This document shows positions 45,636-55,793 of a stretch of 64,000 nt of DNA, one piece after another. This DNA is from Streptomyces sp. AC512_CC834. GTDB taxonomy: Bacteria; Actinomycetota; Actinomycetes; Streptomycetales; Streptomycetaceae. A program made the translations under genes and the position numbers. Each line of letters opens with the position of its first letter. Position 1 is the stretch's first letter. The stretch spans positions 159,764 through 223,763 of the forward strand of contig NZ_JAGMUO010000034.1 of NCBI RefSeq assembly GCF_019049325.1. Direction: 5' to 3'. The notes beneath the pieces were generated by a model, which was not told the DNA's origin, searched no databases, and saw nothing but the letters and a program-made list of their open reading frames with translations.

Positions 45636-46703
45636 ATGTCTGTGTCTGTTGTTACCGCGCCGGTCGTGACCCTGCCTCGGCATCAGGTGTCCACCGGTGA
45701 ATTGCTCGACCACATCAGCGAGTTGTACGAAGGTCATCAGGGCCTCCCGGTGGCCCGCAGGATCATCGAGTCCACCAGCGTCCGCACCCGGTGGTACTCG
45801 CGTCCGCTCCAGCAGCAGTTCACCTCCGCTCCCGCGCTCGCGGAGCGGACCCGCGAACATCTGCGGGAAAGCCTGGACCTGGCGGAGAAGGCGGCGAGCG
45901 GTGCCCTGTTCGAGGCCGGTCTGACCCCGGCGGACATCGACGGGCTGGTGGTCCTCAGCTCCACCGGCCACACCATGCCCGGGCTCGACGTCCTGCTCAT
46001 CGAGAAGCTCGGCCTGCCCGCCTCGGTCTGCCGCATACCGGTGACCCAAGTGGGGTGCGCAGGTGGTCTGTTCGGCATCATCAGGGCGATGGAGGTGGTC
46101 GCGGCGCGACCCGGCTCCACCGTCCTGGTCGTCTGCGCCGACGTGTACAGCCACTATCTGCACGGCGGCGACAGCGGCCTGGACGGCATGATTCTCAAGG
46201 GGCTCTTCGGCGACGCCGCGGGCGCCTGTGTCGTACGCACCGAGACGGACGGGCCCCGGATGCGGCTCACCGGGTCCTGGGAGTACGTCCACCCCGGCAC
46301 CCACCACCTGGTCGGCAGCCACACCGACAACGACGGGCTGCACGCGCACAACTCCGCGGAGCTGCGGCACGCGATCCGCGACGCCATGCCCCGCCTCGTC
46401 GACTGGCTGCGGCGCACCGCGCCGGCCGGCGTCGATCCCGCACCGGCTTTCGTGGTGACGCACACCGGCGGCCCGAGAATCCTCGACGTCTTCGCCGAGG
46501 GCCTCGGCTGCGCCCCCGACATGCTCGACCGGGCCCGCGACTCCCTGCGCGAACTGGGCAACGTGGGCTCGGTGTCCGTCCTGGACGTCTTGGAGCGCAC
46601 CTTCGCCAAGTCGCCCCCGGAGGGCTCCCACGGACTGCTGCTCGCGGCGGGGCCGGGCGTCTCCCTGGTCGCCGTCAGGGCGACGTGGCGCACCTGGGAC
46701 TGA
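45636..46703 (+). CDS. Type III polyketide synthase (chalcone-synthase superfamily)
   Basis: 355 residues, ATG with TTGGAG upstream. It is a type III PKS rather than KASIII: catalytic Cys141 in VTQVGCAGGLFG, His276 in VVTHTGGPRIL and Asn309 in LGNVGSVSVLDVL, with spacing normal for bacterial type III enzymes. The N terminus (VTLPRHQVSTGELL) resembles RppA-type proteins. It would condense malonyl-CoA units on an acyl-CoA starter into a phenol, resorcinol or pyrone. No downstream partner is encoded in its operon. In Pseudomonas, chlorinated phloroglucinols made from a type III PKS product by PltM act as signals for pyoluteorin genes; a similar signal or a separate building block is conceivable here. 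The product is unassigned. Confidence 0.88.
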   Translation: MSVSVVTAPVVTLPRHQVSTGELLDHISELYEGHQGLPVARRIIESTSVRTRWYSRPLQQQFTSAPALAERTREHLRESLDLAEKAASGALFEAGLTPADIDGLVVLSSTGHTMPGLDVLLIEKLGLPASVCRIPVTQVGCAGGLFGIIRAMEVVAARPGSTVLVVCADVYSHYLHGGDSGLDGMILKGLFGDAAGACVVRTETDGPRMRLTGSWEYVHPGTHHLVGSHTDNDGLHAHNSAELRHAIRDAMPRLVDWLRRTAPAGVDPAPAFVVTHTGGPRILDVFAEGLGCAPDMLDRARDSLRELGNVGSVSVLDVLERTFAKSPPEGSHGLLLAAGPGVSLVAVRATWRTWD

Positions 46704-46793
46704 GAACGGGCCGGGAGACGAGCCGAGTGCGCGAGCCGTGCGACGGCAGGCCCCGAGGACCGGGCCCGACAAACCGTGGCCCCGTAAGCCGTG

Positions 46794-46819
46794 GCCCGGC
46801 AGGTCGTGACCTGCCGGGC
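46794..46819. terminator. Hairpin between type III PKS and TetR3 (convergent)
   Basis: A 12-bp perfect stem GCCCGGCAGGTC / GACCTGCCGGGC (46794-46805 and 46808-46819), with the 2-nt centre opening to a small loop. Confidence 0.75.
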
Positions 46820-46892
46820 AGCCCCGGGAGTCGGCCCCGCAGCCCCCGGCCCGACCCTCCGCTGCTCCGACCCTCGGCTGCTCCGGACTCCG

Positions 46893-47657
46893 CTACTCTC
46901 CCTGGTCTTCCGGCACTTGAGGTGCCAGGTCGGGGGACAGGCGGAGCTCCAGAGCCGGGACGACCCAGGCGAGGAACTCCTCGAACTCCATCGTGGCCAG
47001 CGGGTGGATGCCGAGGACATAACGCATGAGGGCGAGGCCGACCAGGTGGCCGGAGGCGAGGGCCGCCCGGGTGTCCGCTTCCGGCCCGTCCTTGTAGCCG
47101 GACTGTGCGGCCCAGCTCTTGGTGCTCGCCTCGACGCGGGCCCGGAGGGTGTCCGCGGTCGCGCTGTCGGCGAGACCGGCCCGGTAGATGGCGGTCATGG
47201 CGTAGCGCGTGTCCTCGCTCTCCCAGAACGTGAGATACGTGCGGGCCAGCCAGGACGCCGCCGACGTGCCCTGCTTGGGGCCGTCCGCCGGGTCGCCGGC
47301 GCTCCCTGCCGTGTCCCCGGGGTCGCCCTGCGTCTCCGGGGCGGCCACCACCATTCCGTCGAAGACGGACGAGACGCTCAGCGACGAGTTGACCGCCGCG
47401 TCGAACACCCCCTCCTTGTTGTCGAAGAAGTGGTGGACGAGCGCCGGGTCGACCTGCGCGTCCTCGGCGATCGCGCGAATGGTGGTGCGCGCGTAACCGC
47501 GGTCCGCGAAGAGGTGCAGCGCCGATTCGAGGATCTGCTCCCGGGTGCCGCTGTCTCCGGGACGGCGCCCGCTGCGGGCCCGCAACGGGCGCGGCTTCTG
47601 CGTGGTCTTGGAGTTTCGGGCAGGGCTGGGCGAACTGTCTGTGCGCCTGGGTGTCAT
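46893..47657 (-). CDS. TetR-family regulator 3
   Basis: 254 residues. A basic N-terminal arm is followed by the HTH ALHLFADRGYARTTIRAIAEDAQVDPALVHHFFDNKEGVF. The C-terminal domain shares FWESEDTRYAMTAIYRAGLAD and MRYVLGIHPLATMEF with TetR2, and an insertion of about 25 Gly/Asp/Pro-rich residues lies between helices 5 and 6. It converges on the type III PKS gene across a hairpin. An operator-like AATTCATGAGGCAATGAAAA at 47693-47712 lies just upstream, fitting autoregulation. Probably part of the pathway control; the ligand is unknown. Confidence 0.9.
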   Translation of the reverse strand: MTPRRTDSSPSPARNSKTTQKPRPLRARSGRRPGDSGTREQILESALHLFADRGYARTTIRAIAEDAQVDPALVHHFFDNKEGVFDAAVNSSLSVSSVFDGMVVAAPETQGDPGDTAGSAGDPADGPKQGTSAASWLARTYLTFWESEDTRYAMTAIYRAGLADSATADTLRARVEASTKSWAAQSGYKDGPEADTRAALASGHLVGLALMRYVLGIHPLATMEFEEFLAWVVPALELRLSPDLAPQVPEDQGE

Positions 47658-47692
47658 GGGATCACTGCACTTCGGGGGTTCTGTCAGTGGCT

Positions 47693-47712
47693 AATTCATG
47701 AGGCAATGAAAA
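47693..47712. promoter_or_regulatory. Operator-like element upstream of TetR3
   Basis: AATTCATGAGGCAATGAAAA, an AT-rich island 36 bp before TetR3; its AATTCATG half also occurs at 7191-7198 before the paralogous TetR2. The rest of the gap to TetR4 (47713-47923) holds imperfect TTCACCGG repeats and no gene. Confidence 0.45.
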
Positions 47713-47923
47713 CACTGTACCAGCCTGTATGCGGGGATTCCACGTACTCGTGACGCCCATGATTCACCGGCCTCACCGGTCGCGTTCACCGGCCTCGCCG
47801 ATCGCATTCACCGGTCGTACCGGCTCGCCGGCCCCTCCGTCGGCTCCGTGTCCCATGGTTTCGCCCCTTGGTCCCGGGTGGGGTACGGCCGCCCGCGGAG
47901 TGCGCCGCGCCCGCCCGGACCGT

Positions 47924-48574
47924 TCAGCTCGCGTCGACCTCCTGCGGTGTTCCGAGCAGGGTGGACCGCAGCCCCGGTGTGACCGTCCCGATGACCTTCT
48001 CCACGTCGGCCGACGCCAGGGGCTCCACGCCGAGCAGGTGGCGGACGATGGCGATGCCGCCCAGTTGGGCGCCGAAGAGCGCGGTGCGCAACTCCGCGTC
48101 CTCGTGCGGCAGCTCCCGGTCGACCTGGCCGTTGAGGACCGTGGCGATGCGTTCGCTCAGCACCCGGGAGGCCTCCGCGTCGGAGAGTGCGATGCGGTAC
48201 AGCTCGACGAGCGGCGACTCCTCCTCGCCGGGCTCCCACAGCGCGAGATAGGTGCGGGCGAGCCGGGCCGGCAGGTCCTCGTCGACGCCCTCGGTGACGG
48301 CCGGACCCAGCAGCCCGGCCACCTTGACGGTCCGTTCGACCAGTGCGCCGAAGACGGCGGCCTTGTCGGGCAGCAACTCGCGGGCGGCCTCCGGCTCCAG
48401 TCCCGCCGTCCGGGCCAGCTCGGCGAAGTCGGTCTGCCGGTAGCCCCGGCGGGTGAAGAGGGTGCGGCCGGCGGATATCAGGGCCTGGGTCGTCTCGGTC
48501 CGCTGGTCGACCGTGGTCGTCGCGTCGGTGGCGGTCGCCGCGTTGGTCGCGGTCGTCGTGTCGGTGGTGGGCAT
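47924..48574 (-). CDS. TetR-family regulator 4
   Basis: 216 residues. The N terminus is a Thr/Ala-rich stretch (TTDTTTATNAATATDATTT), followed by a recognisable but more divergent HTH (LFTRRGYRQTDFAELARTAGLEPEAARELLPDKAAVF). The C-terminal part has RTYLALWEPGEEESPLVELYRIAL and VRHLLGVEPLASADVEKVIG, placing it in the same subgroup as TetR2 and TetR3. The ATG at 48574 is preferred because GGGGAG lies 9 nt upstream. It is divergent from the KASIII gene across a region rich in operator-like motifs, so it probably controls that operon and itself. Confidence 0.88.
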   Translation of the reverse strand: MPTTDTTTATNAATATDATTTVDQRTETTQALISAGRTLFTRRGYRQTDFAELARTAGLEPEAARELLPDKAAVFGALVERTVKVAGLLGPAVTEGVDEDLPARLARTYLALWEPGEEESPLVELYRIALSDAEASRVLSERIATVLNGQVDRELPHEDAELRTALFGAQLGGIAIVRHLLGVEPLASADVEKVIGTVTPGLRSTLLGTPQEVDAS

Positions 48575-48690
48575 GCTCTGCAACTCCCCGTTGATGTGTG
48601 GGTTGTTCCCGTACGCCGCGGTGGAGGCCGGGTCCGCGCGGCCGTCCGCTCCCGGGTCGTACCGCCGGACCCAACTGATTTCACATCACA

Positions 48691-48752
48691 GTGAACTCTC
48701 TCGGTGTTGAATTCGTCAAGCTCCTCTGCGATGATTTCAACGCCCGGTGAGT
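48691..48752. promoter_or_regulatory. Operator-like cluster in the TetR4 / KASIII divergent promoter
   Basis: GTGAACTCTC (48691), GTTGAATTCGTCAAG (48706-48720), GATGATTTCAACGCC (48730-48744) and GTGAGTT (48747) are crowded in 60 bp. TTTCAACGCC also occurs twice before the carrier-protein gene. Confidence 0.55.
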
Positions 48753-48785
48753 TAAGTATGGCTCGCCGCTGCCCGAGGAGGAATC

Positions 48786-49903
48786 GTGCAGTCCATCGGC
48801 ATCATCGGAGTGGGCTCCTACCTGCCCGAGGCCATCATCAGCAACGCGGAGATCGGGTACGGCGCCGGCGTGACCGACGAGTGGATCGTCCGCAAGACAG
48901 GCATCCGTGAGCGGCGCCGGGCCGCGCCCCACGAGGCCACCTCCGACCTGGCGGTCGTCGCGGCCCGGCGGGCGCTGGCCCGCGCCGGCCTGACGGCGGA
49001 CCGGCTCGCGTACGTGGTGGTGGCCACCTCCACCCCCGATCACCCGCAACCCGCCACCGCCGCCCTGGTGCAGGACCGCATCGGGGCCCGCCGCGCCGCC
49101 GCCTTCGACGTCAACGCCGTGTGCAGCGGCTTCGTCTACGCGCTCAAGACGGTGGAGAAGCTGCTGAGCGGCACCGCCGACGACGAGCCGGGGTACGGCC
49201 TCGTCATCGGCGCCGACATCTACTCCCGGATCCTCGACCGCAGCGACCGCAGGACCGCCCCCCTCTTCGGGGACGGTGCCGGTGCCACGGTCCTCGGACC
49301 GGTCGCGCCCGGACTCGGCCTGCGCCGGATATCCCTGGTCTCGCGCGGCGACGCACACCATCTGATCGAGGTCACCGCGGGAGGCAGCCGACGGCCGCCC
49401 TCGCGGGCCACCGTGGCCGCGGGCGAGCACTACTTCCGCATGGACGGCCGGGGCGTACGCGGCTTCGTCACCCGCACCCTCCCGTACGAGATCGACCGGA
49501 CGCTGCGTCGCGCCGGCGTACCGGCCAAGACCGTGCGGCACTTCGTCCCGCACCAGGCCAACGGCATCATGCTGGCCGAGATCTGGCCGGACCTCGGACT
49601 GAACCGCGCCGCCCTGCACCTCACGCTGGAGCGCTACGCCAACACCGGCGCCGCGTCCGTGCCCATCACCCTGACCGAGATGGACCGTCAGGGTGCGGCG
49701 GACCCGGGCGAGCTGGTCGTCCTCGCCGCGTTCGGCGGCGGGATGAGCCTCGGCATCGCGCTCCTTAAGTGGTCGATGGACGCCCGCGGCAACGCCGCGA
49801 CGACCGGTGCGCACGCCAGGGCCGCCGACCCGGACGCCCCGGCCGCGGGCACCGATTCCCCCCTCCTTCTCACGGCCGGCGACCCCGTCTCGCCGCTCAC
49901 GCC

Positions 49904-49907
<4 letters not shown>
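48786..49907 (+). CDS. 3-oxoacyl-ACP synthase III (KASIII / FabH-like)
   Basis: 373 residues, GTG start after CGAGGAGGAATC. Catalytic triad: Cys113 in FDVNAVCSGFVYAL, His in VPHQANGIM, and Asn in YANTGAASVPI. KASIII enzymes condense an acyl-CoA with malonyl-ACP; in extender-unit cassettes they make the 3-ketoacyl chain that a 3-hydroxyacyl-CoA dehydrogenase and CCR later turn into alkylmalonyl-CoA. Here both partners are at 36843-40072. A C-terminal tail of about 45 Ala/Pro/Gly-rich residues exceeds the usual family end. It is coupled by an ATGA overlap to an acyl-CoA carboxylase beta subunit, consistent with supply of malonyl and alkylmalonyl units. Confidence 0.93.
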
Positions 49908-51574
<1,667 letters not shown>

Positions 51575-51630
51575 CAGCCGGACTCCGTCGTCCCGGCACT
51601 TCGTTCACGCAAGCCCGTTGGAGGACGAAC

Positions 51631-51873
51631 ATGACCACAGCAGCCCAGGCCCCGCCGCTCGTCCGCGTCGTCAGGGGAGGAGACATCGCCGACGAGGAAC
51701 TGGCCGCGCTGACCGCGGTACTGCTCTCCCGCGCGACGGCGACACCGCCGCACCCCGACACCACCCCGGACCCCGCCCCGGACATCGCTCCGCGGGAGAC
51801 CTCCGTCGTCCCCCTGTGGGACCGGCCGGCCGCCGGGATGCCCTACCGGTCGCCGCTGAGCTGGCGCGGCTGA
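51631..51873 (+). CDS. Acyl-CoA carboxylase epsilon subunit
   Basis: 80 residues with GGAGGACGAAC upstream of the ATG. Small AccE/PccE-type protein: the N-terminal PLVRVVRGGDIADEELAALTAVL helix matches the epsilon family, followed by a Pro/Asp-rich linker and a short basic/aromatic end (WDRPAAGMPYRSPLSWRG) of the kind found at the C terminus of Streptomyces AccE. It binds and stimulates the beta subunit encoded 56 bp upstream. Its presence confirms that the carboxylase is a streptomycete multisubunit ACC/PCC. Confidence 0.88.
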   Translation: MTTAAQAPPLVRVVRGGDIADEELAALTAVLLSRATATPPHPDTTPDPAPDIAPRETSVVPLWDRPAAGMPYRSPLSWRG

Positions 51874-51901
51874 CACCGGCCGCCGCGAGCCCGCGACGGC
51901 C

Positions 51902-51963
51902 CCGTGAACGCGAGGCGCCCGCCGTCACCTGTCCTGGTGACGGCGGGCGCCTCGCGTTCACGG
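51902..51963. terminator. Perfect 28-bp inverted repeat between accE-like and TetR5 (convergent)
   Basis: Arms 51902-51929 and 51936-51963 are exact reverse complements with a 6-nt loop TGTCCT. It separates the plus-strand KASIII-carboxylase operon from the long minus-strand radical-SAM operon. Confidence 0.95.
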
Positions 51964-51968
51964 TCCGC

Positions 51969-52676
51969 TCACCCGGTGGCGGCCAGCACCGTGCGCATCG
52001 CCGGGGCGACCAGGTCCGCCAGCGCCCCGACCGGGAGTTCGCAGATGGGCCGCAGACGCAGCAGATAGCGGGCGAACGCCACCCCGAGCAGTTGCGCGGC
52101 CAGCAGGCCGCTGCCGGCCGCGGCGCGCTCCGCGCCGAGCACGCCGGTGAGGCTGTGGGTGAACTGCTCGTGGAGGATGCGCCGCAGACACTCCGCGGCC
52201 TGCTCGTTGGTCGCCGCGGACCGCAGCAGCAGGCGCAGTGCCCCCTCGTGCGTGTCCTCCTCCCACGGCGCGAGGAACCCGATGAGCAGGGCCCGCGGAA
52301 GCAGTTCGAGTGGGGTGCCGGTGAAGTCCGGCAGCCCCAGGTCGACGTCGAGGACCGCGTCGAAGAGCCGCTCCTTGCTGCCGAAATGGCGCATCACCAT
52401 GGAGGGGTCGATCGACGCGGTGGCGGCGATGGCCCGGATCGTGGCCCGCTGGTAGCCGTCGGCGGCGAAGTGCAGCCGCGCGGCGCACAGGATGGCCTCA
52501 CGCGTACGCCGCGAACGATCCGTCCGCCCCGTACGGGAACCCGCCCCCGCACCCGTATGGAGACCAGCACCCGTACCAGAACCAGAACCGGAACCGGAAC
52601 CGGCACTCGTATGCCGCGACGGGGTCCGTCCGGCCGCCGGCGTGGACGGCGACGGGTCCGACAGAGGCTGTTCCAC
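51969..52676 (-). CDS. TetR-family regulator 5
   Basis: 235 residues. It opens with about 55 residues of Gly/Ser/Thr repeats (SAGSGSGSGSGTGAG), then the HTH ARLHFAADGYQRATIRAIAATASIDPSMVMRHFGSKERLF and a C-terminal domain with FLAPWEEDTHEGALRLLLRSA and LLGVAFARYLLRLRPI. It belongs to a different TetR subgroup from TetR2-TetR4 (the TetR_C type often next to exporters). It is the last gene of the 61.7-52.0 kb operon, 28 bp after the FAD monooxygenase, so it would be expressed with the operon. It may provide feedback on the product. The GTG start at 52676 is only moderately supported. Confidence 0.9.
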   Translation of the reverse strand: MEQPLSDPSPSTPAAGRTPSRHTSAGSGSGSGSGTGAGLHTGAGAGSRTGRTDRSRRTREAILCAARLHFAADGYQRATIRAIAATASIDPSMVMRHFGSKERLFDAVLDVDLGLPDFTGTPLELLPRALLIGFLAPWEEDTHEGALRLLLRSAATNEQAAECLRRILHEQFTHSLTGVLGAERAAAGSGLLAAQLLGVAFARYLLRLRPICELPVGALADLVAPAMRTVLAATG

Positions 52677-52704
52677 GACAGCGGCTCCTCACTCCTCGGC
52701 CCGT

Positions 52705-54381
52705 TCAGCCCTCTTCGGTGGACGGCGCGGGCTGCTGCTCGCCTTCGGACTCCGTACCCGACCCCGACCCGGACGCCGATCCCGATCCCGCCCCCGACCC
52801 GGACGCCGAGCCCGTACGCGGTCCTGCCTCCGGCGGTGCCGTCGCCTCCGCGACCCGATCCTCGCGCCGTGCCGGAGCAGGCCCCTCGACCCCGCACCAC
52901 CGGTGCAGCGCCGTCCGTACCCGCTCGTCCCGCCCACCGGGGTCGGCCTCGCCGTCCACCCAGGCCGCGTACCCGTCCGGGCGAACCAACAGGGTGCTGA
53001 CGCCCGCGAGTTCGGGTATGCCGCCGTCGACCCTGACCGGACTGACCCGGGAGCCCCAGGCCTGAGTCAGCAGGGCCGCGCGGCCGTCGTCGGCGAGGTC
53101 CAGCAGGACGAACCTGCCGTCCCGCATCAGCTCGTACAGCCGCACCGGGGCGTCATCGGTCCGGGGGAGGGTGAGGTCGGGCACCCGTTGTCCGGCGCGC
53201 AGCCGTGGCCCGCCGACGCCGCGCCGCCCGTACCCGGCGCGCAGGCCCGAGACGGACGCCGCGGCGAACCGGCGGACACGGCGCCGCGAGAGCGCCTTCG
53301 CGAACACGGTACGGCGCAGGGCAGTCAGCGCCGCCGAGGGCGTGGTGGCCAACTGGGTGGCCCGGTCCGTGGCGCGCAGGATCCGCTCGGCCTGCGGCCG
53401 CCGCTCGGTCTCGTACGAGTCGAGCAGTCCCGTCGGTGCCCAGCCCTGGACCTCGGCGGCGAGCTTCCAGCCGAGGTTGACGGCGTCCTGGATGCCCAGA
53501 TTCAGGCCCTGCCCGCCGAGCGGCGAGTGCAGGTGCGCGGCGTCCCCGGCAAGCAGGACCCGTCCGGTGCGGTACTGGTCGGCGATGCGCTGGTGGATCT
53601 TGAAGCGGGCGAGCCACGTCGGATCGTACGGCTGAGGGTCGAAACCCAGAGACCGGGTGAGCAGTTCGGACAGCTCCTCCAGCGTCACGGGCTCCCGTGT
53701 CCACGGCCGGTCCCGGCGCGCCACCGCGAGGCGGTACACGCCGTCGCCGTACGGCACGGACACCATGATGCCGCCGTTGCCGGTGACCATCAGCACGTCG
53801 TCCGGCGGCGGCTTGCTCAGCCGGACGTCGGCGAGGATCGGCGCGATCTCGTACGTACGGCCGCGGAAGGCGATGCCGGAGAGCTCGCGTACGGCGCTGT
53901 GGGCGCCGTCGCAGCCGACGACGAAGTCGGCGCTCTCCGCCCACTCGCCGGTCCCGGTGCGCACCTGGAGCGTGACGCCCGAGGCGTCCTGTTCCAGACC
54001 GTGGACCTCCGCGTCGCGCTCGATGGCGACTCCCAGGTCGAGGGCCCGCTGCTGGAGCACCTCCTCGGTGCGGCTCTGCGGGACGACGTTGAGGTACGGG
54101 AACCGGGTGTCGAGTTCGGCGAAGTCGACGGCGGCGTCCCGCGCGGGCACCATGCGGCTGACCGGTCTGCCGAGCGCGACCAGGGCGTCGGCGTGACCGC
54201 GCAGGTCCAGCACCTCCATGGTCCTGCTGTACAGCCCCATGGCCCGGGACTGCGTGGACGTCTTGAGGCGGCGTTCCAGGACCGTGCAGGAGACTCCCGC
54301 CGCGGCCAGTTCACAGGCGAGGGCGAGGCCGGTCGGACCGGCCCCGACGACGATGACGGATTGCTCAGGAGCGGTGCCCAC
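52705..54381 (-). CDS. FAD-dependent aromatic hydroxylase / monooxygenase (group A)
   Basis: 558 residues, GTG start with AAGGGGGATCAC upstream. Class A flavoprotein monooxygenase: GAGPTGLALACELAAAG (GxGxxG), the DG motif CDGAHSAVRELSG, and the GD motif LLAGDAAHLHSPLGGQGLN. A thioredoxin-like C-terminal domain (LTLPRTDDAPVRLYELMRDG onward), as in RdmE/PgaE or MHPCO-type polyketide hydroxylases, is followed by a Gly/Ser-rich tail of about 50 residues. It hydroxylates phenolic rings with NAD(P)H and O2; some relatives remove a halogen during ipso-hydroxylation. It could act on the chlorinated pyrrole-phenol product, linking this operon to the PKS pathway. It overlaps the exporter gene by 17 bp. 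Confidence 0.92.
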   Translation of the reverse strand: MGTAPEQSVIVVGAGPTGLALACELAAAGVSCTVLERRLKTSTQSRAMGLYSRTMEVLDLRGHADALVALGRPVSRMVPARDAAVDFAELDTRFPYLNVVPQSRTEEVLQQRALDLGVAIERDAEVHGLEQDASGVTLQVRTGTGEWAESADFVVGCDGAHSAVRELSGIAFRGRTYEIAPILADVRLSKPPPDDVLMVTGNGGIMVSVPYGDGVYRLAVARRDRPWTREPVTLEELSELLTRSLGFDPQPYDPTWLARFKIHQRIADQYRTGRVLLAGDAAHLHSPLGGQGLNLGIQDAVNLGWKLAAEVQGWAPTGLLDSYETERRPQAERILRATDRATQLATTPSAALTALRRTVFAKALSRRRVRRFAAASVSGLRAGYGRRGVGGPRLRAGQRVPDLTLPRTDDAPVRLYELMRDGRFVLLDLADDGRAALLTQAWGSRVSPVRVDGGIPELAGVSTLLVRPDGYAAWVDGEADPGGRDERVRTALHRWCGVEGPAPARREDRVAEATAPPEAGPRTGSASGSGAGSGSASGSGSGTESEGEQQPAPSTEEG

Positions 54382-55741
54382 GTGATCCCCCTTGGATGTC
54401 GGGCAGTACGGCGTGCGTCGGTGGTGCCAGTGGCGCAGGTGGAGCCGGTGGTGCCGGTGGTGCCGGTGGTACGGCTGGTGCCGACGCCTGTTCCCGTACG
54501 GGTCCCGGTGCGGCCGGAGCGCCGGACCGGCCGAACCGGGCCGCGGCGAACCCCGCACCGGCCACCAGGGCGCCGAGCAGCAGCCAGCCGGCGGCGCCCT
54601 GACGCACCACCAGGAAGGTGATGACCAGCGGCCCGTACGTGTTGCGCGCGGCGTTCCCCAGACCGAAGAACGCCAGATACACCTGGCGCCGGTCCTCCGG
54701 AGCCAGGTCGTAGGAGATGGCCCAGGCCCCCGCCTGCTGGTGCATCTCGGCGAACGCCTGGAAGGCGACCGCGCCGAGCACCAGGACCACCGCCGCGACC
54801 GTGGGCACCGTCCCCGAGACGGCGAGTGCCCCACAGCACAGGGCGAGCAGCACGCCACTGCGCCGCAGCGCCCGGCCGCCGTCCGCGGCGCTCTCGGTGT
54901 CACGGGTGGCCCGGACCTGGAAGAGTACGACGACGACCGTGTTGAGCACGAGGGTCCAGGCGATGACTGCCCGGGGGATGCCGTCGTGTGCGAGCAGCCA
55001 CAGCGGCACTCCGGCCGTCAGCACCGTCACATGCAGGCTGACCAGTGAGTTCAGTGTGGTCAGTACGGCGAACCGGCGGTCCCGGAAGACACTGAGCCGC
55101 TGCCGCAGGGGAAGCGGCAGCGGGCGCCCGCCGCCCTCGGACGGCGCGGCCACCGCAGGGCGCAGCCGGGTGACGAGGACGGCGGCAAGCAGGAAGGAGA
55201 GGGAGTCGGCGTACAGGACGAGCAGGTAGACGAGGTCGTCGTCGGGCAGCAGCGCCGCCCCGGCCACGAGCCCGCCCAGCGCCAGGCCCAGGTTCTGCAG
55301 CGACCGGGCGCGCCCCATGGCACGGACCCGCTGTTCCTTGCCGACGGCGGTCCCGAACAGGCCCTGGACCAGCGGGGAGGCGCCGCGGTCGGCCACCGCG
55401 AGCAGCGAGACGACACACAGGAACGGCAGGAAGCCGGACGCGAACGGATAGCAGAGGAGCAGCGCCCCCCGCACCAGATGGGCGGCGATCAGCATGCGCC
55501 GCGGGCCGACACGGTCCGCGAGGATCCCGACGGGCACCAGGGACAGGAAGGACAGGGCACCGGCGACGGAGAGCCCGATGCCCACCTGGCCGCTGCCGAG
55601 GTCCAGGTAGCGGGTGAAGAAGATGACCGACACGGCCATGTAGAGCCCGCTGCCCAGGGCGTCGACGAAGACGGCGACGAGCAGGGTGACCGCCCCGCCG
55701 GACAGCCGCCCCCGCCGCGCCGCGTCCGCTCCCTGTGTCAT
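54365..55741 (-). CDS. MFS transporter (12-TM)
   Basis: 458 residues. About 12 hydrophobic helices with a classic MFS loop motif (ILADRVGPRRMLIAAHLVRG) and an AVFVDALGSGLYMAVSVIFFTRYL first helix, similar to the macrolide/MDR-type MFS exporters of actinobacteria. The C terminus ends in a Pro/Ala repeat (PPAPPAPPAPPAPLAPP) of no evident function. It lies between the TrmO-fusion gene and the FAD monooxygenase in the radical-SAM operon and probably exports that operon's product or a late intermediate. The substrate is unknown. Confidence 0.9.
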   Translation of the reverse strand: MTQGADAARRGRLSGGAVTLLVAVFVDALGSGLYMAVSVIFFTRYLDLGSGQVGIGLSVAGALSFLSLVPVGILADRVGPRRMLIAAHLVRGALLLCYPFASGFLPFLCVVSLLAVADRGASPLVQGLFGTAVGKEQRVRAMGRARSLQNLGLALGGLVAGAALLPDDDLVYLLVLYADSLSFLLAAVLVTRLRPAVAAPSEGGGRPLPLPLRQRLSVFRDRRFAVLTTLNSLVSLHVTVLTAGVPLWLLAHDGIPRAVIAWTLVLNTVVVVLFQVRATRDTESAADGGRALRRSGVLLALCCGALAVSGTVPTVAAVVLVLGAVAFQAFAEMHQQAGAWAISYDLAPEDRRQVYLAFFGLGNAARNTYGPLVITFLVVRQGAAGWLLLGALVAGAGFAAARFGRSGAPAAPGPVREQASAPAVPPAPPAPPAPPAPLAPPTHAVLPDIQGGSRGHRS

Positions 55742-55793
55742 GCCGCTCCCGCCCAGTAGCCCAGTAGCCCAGTAGCCCGGTGGTCCGTGGCCG

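Noticed and set aside
51902..51963. 28-bp perfect inverted repeat considered as a mobile-element terminus
   Set aside because: The arms are only 6 bp apart and lie between convergent genes, which fits a terminator; no transposase or target duplication is visible.
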